Assembly (NCBI GenBank): GCA_013215505.1
Contig: JABSQZ010000004.1
Coordinates: forward strand, 58,880 to 122,879
From: Oceanospirillaceae bacterium
GTDB taxonomy: Bacteria; Pseudomonadota; Gammaproteobacteria; Pseudomonadales; Balneatricaceae
Reading direction: 5' to 3'
Length of the DNA: 64,000 nt
Below are positions 17,333-26,470 of the stretch, in pieces (position 1 is the stretch's first letter; each line of letters begins with the position of its first letter). The notes under the pieces are model-generated. The model did not search any database. It saw only the letters and a list, made by a program, of their open reading frames with translations, and had not been told where the DNA came from. Position numbers and translations under genes: made by a program.

Positions 17333-19063
17333 ATGCCCAATACTTCCAAACTAGATAAAATACAGACAAACCAGCTACAAATCGACGTTGGAGGTTACTC
17401 CAGTGCGGGGGCCAAAGCCGCCAATCAAGATGCTTTTGCGGTCAAAATCAACAGCGGGGCAGAGCTGCAGCTCAAAGGGCATATCGCCGTGCTCGCCGAT
17501 GGCGTTTCCAGTGCTAACTGTGCTGCCAGGGCGAGTCAAATGAGTGTCTGTCATTTTATTGAAGAATATATGGCCACCCCACAGAGCTGGTCGGTTAAAA
17601 AATCAACGGCCAGAGTGATTGCCTCTCTGAATAACTGGCTCTACTCGAGGCAGCGATTGAGCACCGGGGACAATCAACCCGAGCAGTGGTTCAGTACCTT
17701 CAGCGCTCTGGTGCTGAAGGCCAATCGCTGCTATCTGTTTCACATTGGTGACTGTCAAATTGCCAAGTACAATGCCGACGGCTATCAGGTACTGAGCAAT
17801 CAGCATGCAACTTCTACGGGTGTCCTCAATCGCGCTCTGGGAGCTGCCAAGCATATCGAAGTCGATTATAGCTATACTGATATAGAGCCCTCAGACATTT
17901 TCATCTTATGCTCAGATGGTGTGTATAATTTTGTCTCCAGTAAAGCGATCATCAACATTTTGCAGGGCAGTGACAACTTAGAACTGGCCAGCCAAAAGAT
18001 TACCCAGCAGGCAATCGACAATGGCTCCCAGGACAATGTGACTTGTCTGTTGCTGCAGATAAATCAAGTGCCCAAAGCCGATTTTAATCAGCAACTGTTT
18101 AACCGCCAACAGCAAGTCATCCCCCCTTCGCTGGAACCTGGGGTTCTGTTAGACCACTACCAGATACTCGATATATTGCAGCAAACCGCACGTTCCCACG
18201 TCTACCTTGCCAGAGATCAACAGCAACAAAAACTGGTGGTAATAAAAGTCCCCTCGGTTAATTTCAGCGATGATCGAAATTACTTACAAGCTTTTATCAA
18301 AGAGGGCTGGATTGGTGCGCGGATCGATCACCCTGCACTCATGAAGATCTACCCTCAGGCGGCACAGAGCCAATTTCTCTACCACAGCTGTGAATATATA
18401 GAGGGCCAGACCTTGACCCAGTGGATGCGCGACAACCCACAGCCGACACTTAGCAGTGTGCGCAATATTGTGCAGCAACTAATCAGTGCCCTGCGGGTAT
18501 TGCAGCGCTTAGATGTAGTGCATTGTGACGTGAAACCGGACAATTTCATCATCGACAATCAAGGGCGAATTAAACTGATTGATTTTGGCAGTTGCAGTAT
18601 AGGTGCCTTTGACCAGGACATTACCCCAGAACTACCTTTAGGCACCTTGTGTTACAGTGCCCCAGAAGTTTTATCCGGCGCTAAAAATACTCATCAAAGC
18701 GACTTGTTTTCGCTCGCCATCATCGTCTATCAAATGTTGTGCAGCAATATGCCTTACCGGGAGATTGCCGACACTAACAGTATTCCCAGCAGCTTCAGTC
18801 AATGGCATTATCGGCCGCTGCGCAGTCATCGAACAGATCTGCCTAATGCTATAGACAGAGTACTTAGTGAGGCCTTAGCGGCCGACCCTATAAACCGCTA
18901 CAGTCACTATTCTGAGCTGATTAGTGGCTTGCAGAATCTGTCTGAGCTGAATTCCTCCACCCTTATTCGCAGGCCTTTACTAGAACGAGACCCGATAAAA
19001 TTCTGGCGGGGTTTAAGCGGGATTTTAGCAGCATTACTGATAGGGGTACTGCTGTTGGGCTAG
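17333..19063 (+). CDS. Bifunctional PP2C phosphatase / Ser-Thr protein kinase
   Basis: 576 residues from ATG 17333; TTG at 17321 is an alternative and neither has a clear ribosome site. Residues 1-240 are a PP2C phosphatase with its metal-binding aspartates (LADGVSSANCAA, HIGDCQ, LCSDGVYNF, DNVTCLL). Residues 270-545 are a Hanks-type kinase with the lysine in VVIKVP, the HCDVKPDNF catalytic loop (about 397) and DFG (about 417). A single C-terminal membrane helix ends the protein. Both halves look catalytically intact. A similar kinase gene accompanies nitrate-assimilation genes in Pseudomonas, so it probably tunes transport or reductase activity by reversible phosphorylation; the target is unknown. 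Confidence 0.9.
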   Translation: MPNTSKLDKIQTNQLQIDVGGYSSAGAKAANQDAFAVKINSGAELQLKGHIAVLADGVSSANCAARASQMSVCHFIEEYMATPQSWSVKKSTARVIASLNNWLYSRQRLSTGDNQPEQWFSTFSALVLKANRCYLFHIGDCQIAKYNADGYQVLSNQHATSTGVLNRALGAAKHIEVDYSYTDIEPSDIFILCSDGVYNFVSSKAIINILQGSDNLELASQKITQQAIDNGSQDNVTCLLLQINQVPKADFNQQLFNRQQQVIPPSLEPGVLLDHYQILDILQQTARSHVYLARDQQQQKLVVIKVPSVNFSDDRNYLQAFIKEGWIGARIDHPALMKIYPQAAQSQFLYHSCEYIEGQTLTQWMRDNPQPTLSSVRNIVQQLISALRVLQRLDVVHCDVKPDNFIIDNQGRIKLIDFGSCSIGAFDQDITPELPLGTLCYSAPEVLSGAKNTHQSDLFSLAIIVYQMLCSNMPYREIADTNSIPSSFSQWHYRPLRSHRTDLPNAIDRVLSEALAADPINRYSHYSELISGLQNLSELNSSTLIRRPLLERDPIKFWRGLSGILAALLIGVLLLG

Positions 19064-19454
19064 CGATTATTGTGATCCTTTATAGGAAAAATTTGAAAGC
19101 CCCCTCAGTTGTTTATCTGTGTCAGTAACTGTAGATATTCAGCACAGGACTTTAAGATAGATTCGAATAATTCCAATATTCTGCTGGCCTAAAAACGGCT
19201 AATGCCCATAAAAAGCTGCACCCTGAGAGGCGAAGCACAGCGCAATGGAATAATGTATCTTTTCCAAGGCATCTGACAAGGCTATCGCGCCCTGCTGTCG
19301 CTCCTTGCCCAGGAGCCGTTTAGAAAAACAAGTTAGCCGGATTTAAGCCTGTCCTTCGGGCCGTGCACAGGGGCCTGCACTTAAGCACTTTTTCCTCAGC
19401 CAACTCTATGCCTTTTTTTCAAAGCTAGCGCTGTGACCACTCCAGGCTTGAGCC
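19064..19454. other. Intergenic gap, 391 bp, nothing recognised
   Basis: It separates the convergent kinase/phosphatase and LysR genes. It contains G+C-rich patches (about 19310-19380) with short inverted sequences but no open frame, tRNA or clear terminator that I can support. Confidence 0.5.
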
Positions 19455-20351
19455 TTACGCTGTACCTTGTATCAGTGATTGATGTTTAGCTATTGCATTC
19501 AGCAGAAAGCGCACGCACACACGCACCCGCTCAGTCGACACTAAATCAGGGTGAGTCAAAATCCACGCGGGGATGAATTCAAATTTTTCTGATTGCTGCA
19601 TGCGCATCAGTGCGGGCTCCTGATCAGCCATAAAACAGAATAGATAGGCAAACCCCAATTCAGCTTTTACCGCCTGCAGTTGCGATGATGGGTCCGCCAC
19701 ATAATGACGCGTATGGCAGTTAGCATAATCCGAGTCAGCCTGCCAACGTGCCAAAGTACCCCGAGAACTGTCTCGAAGCCAGTTAATCCATTGGCCTGTC
19801 GGATTTTCGCCGGTAAAGCTGTGCTTTGCCATATAACCCGGTGTCGCATAGAGTGCATTGGCAAAATCTGCTAGTCGATGCCCGACTAAATGCCCTTCTG
19901 GCTCCGCCTGAAAACGAATAGCAATATCTGCATTACGACGGGTCAGGTTGGCTATTTCGTAAGTGGCATCGATCTCAATCTGTATTTCTGGGTAGAGCGC
20001 AGCAAAATCGGCAATCAAGGGCATTATCAAATATTGCGCTATCAGAGGGGGCATGGAAATGCGAATCGGGCCAGACAATGTCGCATCACGGCCAAATATT
20101 TCCCGCTCCATACTTAGGATCTCACTCTCAACCCGCTCTGCCCGCTCGACCATCGCCTCGCCCACCTCTGTTAAAATAAACCCTTGCGGGTGACGGACAA
20201 AAAGCTTGATACCCAGCTGTGATTCCATGGCCTGTAATCGCCTTGAAACCGTTGAATGACTTACCCCCATCAGCTTAGCGGCAGCGCGTACTGAACGGCC
20301 GCGCAATATGGCCAGGAAAATTCGTAGATCATCCCATTCAAATACCTTCAT
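19455..20351 (-). CDS. LysR-family transcriptional regulator
   Basis: 298 residues. The N-terminal helix-turn-helix is clear (FLAILRGRSVRAAAKLMGVSHSTVSRRLQAME in outline, residues 10-42), followed by a linker helix and a LysR substrate-binding domain to the C-terminus. LysR proteins usually control a divergent neighbour. Here that is the NmrA-like oxidoreductase at 20534, with a 182-bp shared intergenic region, so that gene is the likely target. The effector is unknown. Confidence 0.92.
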   Translation of the reverse strand: MKVFEWDDLRIFLAILRGRSVRAAAKLMGVSHSTVSRRLQAMESQLGIKLFVRHPQGFILTEVGEAMVERAERVESEILSMEREIFGRDATLSGPIRISMPPLIAQYLIMPLIADFAALYPEIQIEIDATYEIANLTRRNADIAIRFQAEPEGHLVGHRLADFANALYATPGYMAKHSFTGENPTGQWINWLRDSSRGTLARWQADSDYANCHTRHYVADPSSQLQAVKAELGFAYLFCFMADQEPALMRMQQSEKFEFIPAWILTHPDLVSTERVRVCVRFLLNAIAKHQSLIQGTA

Positions 20352-20533
20352 GCATTTTTCTCTGTTTAGCCCTTATTGATAATTTATAAAATCCCAATTC
20401 ATTGCTGGTGCAAAAACGGAACACGAGCAGGCAATTATAGCCAGTTACTAATCATTTATAAACAAGTTACATTAGCTTTATCGAGTGTCCAGATGCTAAG
20501 GGCGCAGTGAAATAGGTCCAAAGGAGAATAGTC

Positions 20534-21409
20534 ATGAGTATTAAAAAGAAAACAGATATTTTAGTTATTGGCGGTACCGGTAACGTGGGTACGCCCCTGG
20601 TTGAGTTACTTAGAAAAGCGGATGTCAACTATAAGGTTTTGGTACGCAGTGAAATCAGTGAACATAAACTGAAAAACCAAGGGGTTGCCACTGTGCGTGG
20701 TGCTTTAGGTGACTGGCCAAGTATTAAAAGGGCAATCGACATGGTAGATACAGTATTTCTACTGTCCAGTCCGGACCTTAACTTGTTCGAGTTGCATAAG
20801 GGCCTGATTGATATAGCGTCTGAAAACGGGGTACGAAAAATTGTCCGTTTATCCTCACAACCTGCACAAACCAATGCTGATGTGCCTATGTATGGCATGC
20901 ATGCCCAGGCCGATGATTACTTAATAGCCAGTGGCATAGATTATGCGATATTAAGACCCGACTACTTTATGCAAAATATGCAGAATATGCATGCCCCTTT
21001 TATTAAGCAAAACAACATGTTTGCCCAGTACCTGGGGGATGCAAGCATTCCTATGGTAGATACCAGAGATATCGCCAAGGCCGCATTTCACACTTTGCTG
21101 GCAGATGAGTTTAATGGCCAAATCCACTACATTACCGGGCCACGCGCTATCTCTTTCACCGATGTGGCCAACGCTTTGAGTAAATCATTAGGTCGTCAGA
21201 TTAATTACATGTCGCTGTCATTCGAACAGCAAGTTGCTGGGTTTGAGTCTGCGGGGATTCCAGATCAAGTAGCAGATGGGGTTATGAAAGTGTTCCAATA
21301 CTGGGTGGATGCAGGCATCAGAGAGCCGCAGTCGGACTTCGAAAAAATCACTAAAACTCGGGCCACCGACATTGATCAATGGGCCGTTGATTTTGCCGGT
21401 TCATTTTAA
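20534..21409 (+). CDS. NmrA-like NAD(P)-binding atypical SDR
   Basis: 291 residues. The N-terminal Rossmann motif VIGGTGNVGTPLVELL and the following VRSE and DTVFLLSS segments match the NmrA/HSCARG and NAD(P)H:quinone-type atypical short-chain dehydrogenases; the conserved ILRPDYFMQNM segment is also typical. Members sense or use NAD(P)H and often act on quinones or as redox sensors. AAGGAG is 7 nt before the ATG. It is divergent from a LysR gene and followed by a rho-independent terminator. The substrate is unknown. Confidence 0.85.
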   Translation: MSIKKKTDILVIGGTGNVGTPLVELLRKADVNYKVLVRSEISEHKLKNQGVATVRGALGDWPSIKRAIDMVDTVFLLSSPDLNLFELHKGLIDIASENGVRKIVRLSSQPAQTNADVPMYGMHAQADDYLIASGIDYAILRPDYFMQNMQNMHAPFIKQNNMFAQYLGDASIPMVDTRDIAKAAFHTLLADEFNGQIHYITGPRAISFTDVANALSKSLGRQINYMSLSFEQQVAGFESAGIPDQVADGVMKVFQYWVDAGIREPQSDFEKITKTRATDIDQWAVDFAGSF

Positions 21410-21423
21410 TACGACACCAATAA

Positions 21424-21447
21424 CGGGGCGTTTTGTGCCCCGCTTTT
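21424..21447 (+). terminator. Rho-independent terminator after the NmrA-like gene
   Basis: CGGGGC (21424-21429) and GCCCCG (21437-21442) form a 6-bp G+C stem with a 7-nt loop, followed by CTTTT. It lies 15 bp after the stop codon and supports a start for the next gene downstream of it (21493). Confidence 0.7.
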
Positions 21448-21492
21448 ACTGCTGTTGATCCTTTAACCTCTATGTATAGTTACGGAAACATT

Positions 21493-22206
21493 ATGCCTGA
21501 CTTTCCCCCACTGTTGCCCCATGGTGATATCCAACAAATTTTTACTGATGTTTTTTTAGTTAGAGGACAGATCAGAATAGAAGCTGAGCAAATCAGTGAA
21601 TTTAGTCGAAACATGATTATTATTCGCCAGCAAGACAGCCTTACCTTAGTGAATACGGTGCGACTTAATGATGCTGGACTAGCGCAACTGGAGGCACTGG
21701 GAACTGTTCAGCAGATAGTCAAGTTAGGAGCATTTCACGGTCGTGATGATGCATTTTACCTCGATCGCTACTCAGTACCGCTCTGGGCTCCAGCTGGCAT
21801 GACCTATACCCGCGGTGAAAAAACCACCCTGACGCTGTTGGAAAACATGCCGGGGCCAACAACAGATACAACCGTTTTTATATTTGATACAGCTAAATTG
21901 CCCGAAGCCCTAATACTGCTTCAGCGCGAAGGTGGAATTCTAATTAGCTGTGATAGCCTGCAAAACATGTTGGGCCCAGATGAGTACTTTAATGATATAG
22001 CGACTGAAACTAAGGCCAGACTTGGCTTTTTTAACCAGGGGACTGTCGGCCCTGGATGGTTAAAATATGCCGAGCCTAAAACGGCTGACTTTGTCCGTCT
22101 CAAGGCATTGGAATTCCGTCACCTGCTCAGCGCCCACGGTGATCCTCTGCTCAATGATGCCCATCAGGCTGTCAAAGCGACGATGCAGAAACTGTTCGAT
22201 ATATAA
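21493..22206 (+). CDS. Hypothetical protein, possibly a degenerate metallo-beta-lactamase fold
   Basis: 237 residues from ATG 21493, chosen because GGAA lies upstream and because earlier starts overlap the preceding terminator. No signal peptide. The pattern of strands, GAFHGRDDAFYLDRY in the middle and LLSAHGDPLLNDA near the C-terminus suggest a metallo-beta-lactamase-like fold, but the HxHxDH metal motif is absent, so hydrolase activity is not supported. It lies between an NmrA-like gene and a TetR gene. The function is unknown and the fold assignment is inference. Confidence 0.55.
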   Translation: MPDFPPLLPHGDIQQIFTDVFLVRGQIRIEAEQISEFSRNMIIIRQQDSLTLVNTVRLNDAGLAQLEALGTVQQIVKLGAFHGRDDAFYLDRYSVPLWAPAGMTYTRGEKTTLTLLENMPGPTTDTTVFIFDTAKLPEALILLQREGGILISCDSLQNMLGPDEYFNDIATETKARLGFFNQGTVGPGWLKYAEPKTADFVRLKALEFRHLLSAHGDPLLNDAHQAVKATMQKLFDI

Positions 22207-22300
22207 TTCAAACAGTAGACAAATATCCCCGGCAATAAATGTAAAACCTGTTGCTGTGCAGCAAAAACTTTACTGAAACATTTATAATAAAGCGGTTAAA

Positions 22301-22394
22301 TGACGTTTCGTCACAATAACGTGACGTATCGTCAAAATAAAGCTATTTTTACTTTACATTAGATTTGTACAGGCCTATCTTTGACGCATCGTCA
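22301..22394. promoter_or_regulatory. Three TetR-type operator palindromes
   Basis: Three 13-bp sites share perfect arms TGACG-N3-CGTCA: 22301-22313 (spacer TTT), 22322-22334 (TAT) and 22382-22394 (CAT). The first two are 21 bp apart, two helical turns, on the same DNA face. The second and third are 60 bp apart and each is followed by near-identical AATAAAGCTATTT-type sequence, indicating a local duplication. They lie 60-150 bp upstream of the TetR gene, so autoregulation and control of the downstream RND cluster are likely. Confidence 0.75.
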
Positions 22395-22453
22395 ATATAA
22401 AGCTATTTGATCTACTGCGTGCTGACAAATCAAACCTAACAAGAAAAGAGTTT

Positions 22454-23206
22454 ATGAGCCCTAAAATATTCAGCCCCGAAGAAAAAGATGCCCGCGAACA
22501 AGAAATGCTCGACTGCGCCAGGGATATCATCAAAGCCGATGGCGAAGTGGGGTTGACTATCGATAAGCTGGTTAAAAAGCTGCCCTACTCTAAAGGCACA
22601 GTCTACAACCACTTTACCAGTAAAGAAGACATCCTAATGGCACTCTGTCATCGACATATGACACAAATGGCCGAGTTGTATGTCAGAGCTCTTTCCTTTG
22701 AGGGTACTAGCCGGGAAAAAGCACTGGCGGTGCATGTCGGATCCCTGTTACAAGCCAAAGCACATCCCGATGATTTTATGATGGCGATCACCGTTAAAAC
22801 CGCCGGATGTCATGACAAGGCATCAGATGCGCGCATGCAGGCCCACCAGCATATTGAAGGCAAGATTCTCACCCCGATTTTTAATCTGTTCAGAACCGCT
22901 TATGAGAATAACGAATTAACGCTACCAGAGGGCATGGCCGTTGAGCAACTGGCTTTTTCCAGTTGGAGTATTGATTTCGGTACCCAGATTTTGTTAATGG
23001 GTGAAAATCGCGGTTGCGGTTTACGCACCCAGTTAATAGTAGAGCGAGAGCTGGTAAACAGCATTAACTTGTTACACGACGGCATGCTCTGGAAACCACT
23101 GGCCAAAGATTACGACTGGAAAGCATCGATTCAGAGGATGAAAACTGAAGTTTTCGCCAAAGAAATGGCCATCATTAAAGCGGCTGGTATTGAGATGACC
23201 GTCTAA
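22454..23206 (+). CDS. TetR-family transcriptional regulator
   Basis: 250 residues, slightly long for the family. The N-terminal TetR DNA-binding domain covers about 12-60, with GLTIDKLVKKLPYSKGTVYNHF, the typical helix-turn-helix ending in YNHF and TSKEDIL. The C-terminal ligand domain is not assigned. AAGAAAAGAG precedes the ATG. It precedes a transporter cluster (RND permease, LolA-like protein, outer-membrane protein) in the same direction, and three palindromes lie upstream. It probably senses a hydrophobic substrate of that system; the ligand is unknown. Confidence 0.9.
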   Translation: MSPKIFSPEEKDAREQEMLDCARDIIKADGEVGLTIDKLVKKLPYSKGTVYNHFTSKEDILMALCHRHMTQMAELYVRALSFEGTSREKALAVHVGSLLQAKAHPDDFMMAITVKTAGCHDKASDARMQAHQHIEGKILTPIFNLFRTAYENNELTLPEGMAVEQLAFSSWSIDFGTQILLMGENRGCGLRTQLIVERELVNSINLLHDGMLWKPLAKDYDWKASIQRMKTEVFAKEMAIIKAAGIEMTV

Positions 23207-23308
23207 CACAACCAAATTCAACACACTTTATCTGAGCTTCCGGGAATCGCCTGGACGGGATAAGGCTGTCACCAACAAATTTAAAAAATTAACATAAAGG
23301 GAGTAACC

Positions 23309-25675
23309 ATGAGAGAACGCATCTACAATTTTGCACTCAACAGGCCATGGCTTGTGCTATTGCTGGCAATAGTACTGGTTTTTGGCACTGCGTACGGGGC
23401 AAAGAATTTAGTCTTTAAAGGGGATTATAAGGTCTTCTTTAGTGAAGAGAACCCACAGCTGACAGATTTCGAAGCCATGCAAGAAATCTATAGCAAATCA
23501 GATAACGCCGTTTTTATTTTGGAGCCCAAAAACGGTGATATTTTCACTCCTGAAAACTTAACTGCAATTCACTGGTTAACCACTGAAGCCTGGCAAGTCC
23601 CCTACTCTACCCGAGTAGATTCAATTTCTAACTTTCAGCATACGATCGCCGAGGAAGACGACCTGATTGTTGAAGACCTGGTATTGGCCCCCGGAACTTT
23701 GACTGCGGCGGATATGCCCAGAATCAAACAAATAGCCACCTCTGACCCTTTATTGTTAAATAAAATTATTTCCAAGACCGGTCATGTCTCTATTGTCAAT
23801 GTCACACTGCAACTACCAGGTTTAGATCCCATTACCGAAATTCCGGAAGTGGCCTCTAAAGTGCGTGCGATCCAGGCGGCATTTGAACAGCAGTATCCAA
23901 ACTTTAACGTGCAGTTAACCGGCATGGTAATGATGAATACTGCTTTTTCCGAGACGTCACTTTCCGATAGCGCTACTTTAGTGCCAGCGATGTTTGGTAT
24001 TGTACTATTGACGATGATTTTGCTACTGCGCAGTTTCAGTGGTACTTTTGCCACCTTAATAGTGATTATTTTCAGTATTGCAGGCACCATGGGTGCAGTG
24101 GGCTGGTTCGGTTTCTATCTTACCGGTCCCTCAGTCAGTGCCCCTACGATGATCATGACCTTAGCCGTCGCCGACTGTATTCACATACTGACCAGTTACT
24201 ACTATGAAATGCGTCACGGTAAAGCCAAAAAAGAAGCACTGCAGGAAAGCTTACGGGTCAACTTCAAGCCTATCTTGTTGACCAGTGTGACGACCGCTAT
24301 CGGTTTCATGAGCATGAACTTCTCTGACTCACCCCCCTTTAGAGACCTAGGTAACATGGTCGCTATCGGAGTGATGTTAGCCTTTGTCTTCTCGATCACG
24401 GTATTCCCGGCACTATTGATGATACTGCCTGTTAAACCCGGTAAAGCGACCGCTGACAACCATGGCATGATGGAAAAATTTGCAGAATTTGTTATCGCTA
24501 AACGTAAACTTTTATTACCGGTAACGGCTGTAATCATCATCGCCATCGCTGCATTTTTGCCACAGAACAAACTGGACGATAACTTCGTCGAATACTTCGA
24601 CACGACAGTAGACTTCAGAAAAGCCACCGACTTTATGGAAGCTAACCTGTCGGGTCTGTCATTGATAGAAGTATCTGTTGATAGCCAGACTAGCAGCGGC
24701 ATCAATGATCCTAAATTCTTAAAGGCGGTCGGTGATTTCAGCGAATGGATGCGGGCACTACCCGATACTGACCACGTCAGTACTATTTCCGATGTTTTAA
24801 AGCGTCTTAACAAAAACATGCACGGTGATGATCAGGCGTATTATCGTCTCCCAGAAGAGCGAGAGCTTTCAGCACAGTATCTGCTGCTCTATGAGATGTC
24901 ACTGCCCTACGGACTGGATTTAAACAACCAACTGAACGTTGATAAATCTTCTACCCGTATCATAGGAACGTTTAAGAACTTAAGCTCTAGTGAACAAATT
25001 GCCATAGAAACCAATATGTACCAATGGTTCGCAGACAATGCCCCAGAGTACAAAATTGACATCGCCAGCCCTACCTTGATGTTTGCCCACATAGGACAGC
25101 GCAATATCAACAGTATGCTGATTGGCACTACAGCCGCTTTGATACTGATATCCATACTACTGGCAGTTGCCCTGAAATCGGTCCGCTACGGCGTGATTAG
25201 TTTGCTGCCTAACTTAATCCCGGCATCACTAGGATTTGGACTCTGGTACTTTATCGATGGGCAAGTCGGTCTGGCACTGTCGGTCGTGGCAGGAATGACT
25301 TTAGGTATCGTCGTCGATGACACTGTACACTTCCTGACTAAGTACAAACACGCCAGAGATAAGTATGGCAAGAGTAGCGAAGAAGCGGTTAGATATGCAT
25401 TTAGCAGTGTCGGACGTGCCCTTTGGATAACTACCTTAGTATTAGTGGCAGGCTTTATGGTATTGGCACAGTCAACTTTCAAGCTAAACGGTGACATGGG
25501 ATTATTGACAGCTATCACTATCAGTGTTGCACTGATCGTAGATTTCATCTTCCTGCCGCCTCTGCTGATGATGTTGGATGCCAGAAAAGAAAAGAAACAG
25601 CAAAAAGCCAACAATATTAACAACCCTATTGTCGATGATTCTAATCTCGCTTTTGCCAAAGGAAACGCAAAATGA
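23309..25675 (+). CDS. RND/MMPL-superfamily transporter
   Basis: 788 residues with the two-fold RND layout. Each half begins with one membrane helix, then a periplasmic loop, then five clustered helices. The first helical cluster is around residues 225-375 and the second around 610-760, with TMTLAVADCIHILTSYYYEMRHGK-type and GMTLGIVVDDTVHFL segments; the latter D-D pair is a likely proton-relay. The loops are shorter than in drug-efflux AcrB, as in MMPL/HpnN-type lipid transporters. A strong AAGGGAG precedes the ATG. It overlaps the LolA-like gene by 4 bp. It probably moves lipid-like molecules from the inner membrane. Confidence 0.9.
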   Translation: MRERIYNFALNRPWLVLLLAIVLVFGTAYGAKNLVFKGDYKVFFSEENPQLTDFEAMQEIYSKSDNAVFILEPKNGDIFTPENLTAIHWLTTEAWQVPYSTRVDSISNFQHTIAEEDDLIVEDLVLAPGTLTAADMPRIKQIATSDPLLLNKIISKTGHVSIVNVTLQLPGLDPITEIPEVASKVRAIQAAFEQQYPNFNVQLTGMVMMNTAFSETSLSDSATLVPAMFGIVLLTMILLLRSFSGTFATLIVIIFSIAGTMGAVGWFGFYLTGPSVSAPTMIMTLAVADCIHILTSYYYEMRHGKAKKEALQESLRVNFKPILLTSVTTAIGFMSMNFSDSPPFRDLGNMVAIGVMLAFVFSITVFPALLMILPVKPGKATADNHGMMEKFAEFVIAKRKLLLPVTAVIIIAIAAFLPQNKLDDNFVEYFDTTVDFRKATDFMEANLSGLSLIEVSVDSQTSSGINDPKFLKAVGDFSEWMRALPDTDHVSTISDVLKRLNKNMHGDDQAYYRLPEERELSAQYLLLYEMSLPYGLDLNNQLNVDKSSTRIIGTFKNLSSSEQIAIETNMYQWFADNAPEYKIDIASPTLMFAHIGQRNINSMLIGTTAALILISILLAVALKSVRYGVISLLPNLIPASLGFGLWYFIDGQVGLALSVVAGMTLGIVVDDTVHFLTKYKHARDKYGKSSEEAVRYAFSSVGRALWITTLVLVAGFMVLAQSTFKLNGDMGLLTAITISVALIVDFIFLPPLLMMLDARKEKKQQKANNINNPIVDDSNLAFAKGNAK

Positions 25676-26469
25676 AATTTAAAATACTAACCAGCACTTT
25701 AATTGCTGCTTCAGTTCTGACTTTAAGTGTAAATTCCGCATTTGCAGAAACGCCTGAGGAAAAAGGTTTAGCTATCTCGGAGCAAATCAAAATCCGTGAT
25801 GACGGTTGGGTCGACATGCTTGCGTCTATGAAAATGGTGTTGCGTAACAAGCAAGGCCAGGAGAGTATCCGCGAAATCCGCATGAAAGTATTAGAAGTTG
25901 CCGATGATGGCGACAAGAGCCTAAGTATCTTTGACCGCCCCAGGGATGTAAAAGGCACTGCCTTTTTAAGCTTCTCCCACACTCAGGGAGCTGATGATCA
26001 GTGGCTGTATTTGCCGGCTCTGAAGCGGGTCAAACGCATTGCCTCGCGGAACAAATCCGGCCCCTTCATGGGTTCTGAGTTTTCCTTCGAAGATCTGGCG
26101 TCTTTCGAAATCGCAAAATACACTTACAAATACATCGAAGATCAAGCTTGTGATTTAGGTCAATGTTTTGTGGTTGAACAGTACCCTACCGATAAAAACT
26201 CCGGCTACACTAAACGTGTAGTCTGGGTGGACAAGGCGGAGTACCGGATGATTAAAACTGACTTTTACGACCGTAAAAACAGCTTGTTAAAAACGTTAAC
26301 CAGCCTGGATTACCAACAGTACAAAGGTAAGTTCTGGCGTGCTAGCACCATGAAGATGGTCAATCACCAATCAAAGAAAAGTACCGATTTGCAGTGGGTT
26401 GACTATCGTTTTGGCAACGGTTTAACCGAGTCAGACTTTAATAAAAACACTCTAAAACGGGCCCGTTAG
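25672..26469 (+). CDS. Outer-membrane lipoprotein-sorting (LolA-like) periplasmic protein
   Basis: 265 residues with a clear signal peptide (cleavage after SVNSAFA, about residue 25). The remainder fits the LolA/LolB-like convex beta-sheet family often annotated 'outer membrane lipoprotein-sorting protein', with QWLYLPALKRVKRIASRN and GSEFSFEDLASFE as family hallmarks. It would act in the periplasm as a carrier for a hydrophobic cargo. Its ATG overlaps the RND stop codon (ATGA) and one base separates it from the next gene, so the three are one operon. Confidence 0.87.
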   Translation: MKFKILTSTLIAASVLTLSVNSAFAETPEEKGLAISEQIKIRDDGWVDMLASMKMVLRNKQGQESIREIRMKVLEVADDGDKSLSIFDRPRDVKGTAFLSFSHTQGADDQWLYLPALKRVKRIASRNKSGPFMGSEFSFEDLASFEIAKYTYKYIEDQACDLGQCFVVEQYPTDKNSGYTKRVVWVDKAEYRMIKTDFYDRKNSLLKTLTSLDYQQYKGKFWRASTMKMVNHQSKKSTDLQWVDYRFGNGLTESDFNKNTLKRAR

Positions 26470-26470
26470 G

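Noticed and set aside
24214..24819. A 201-codon minus-strand open frame inside the RND gene
   Set aside because: It is antisense to a well-supported membrane transporter and has no recognised motif or ribosome site.
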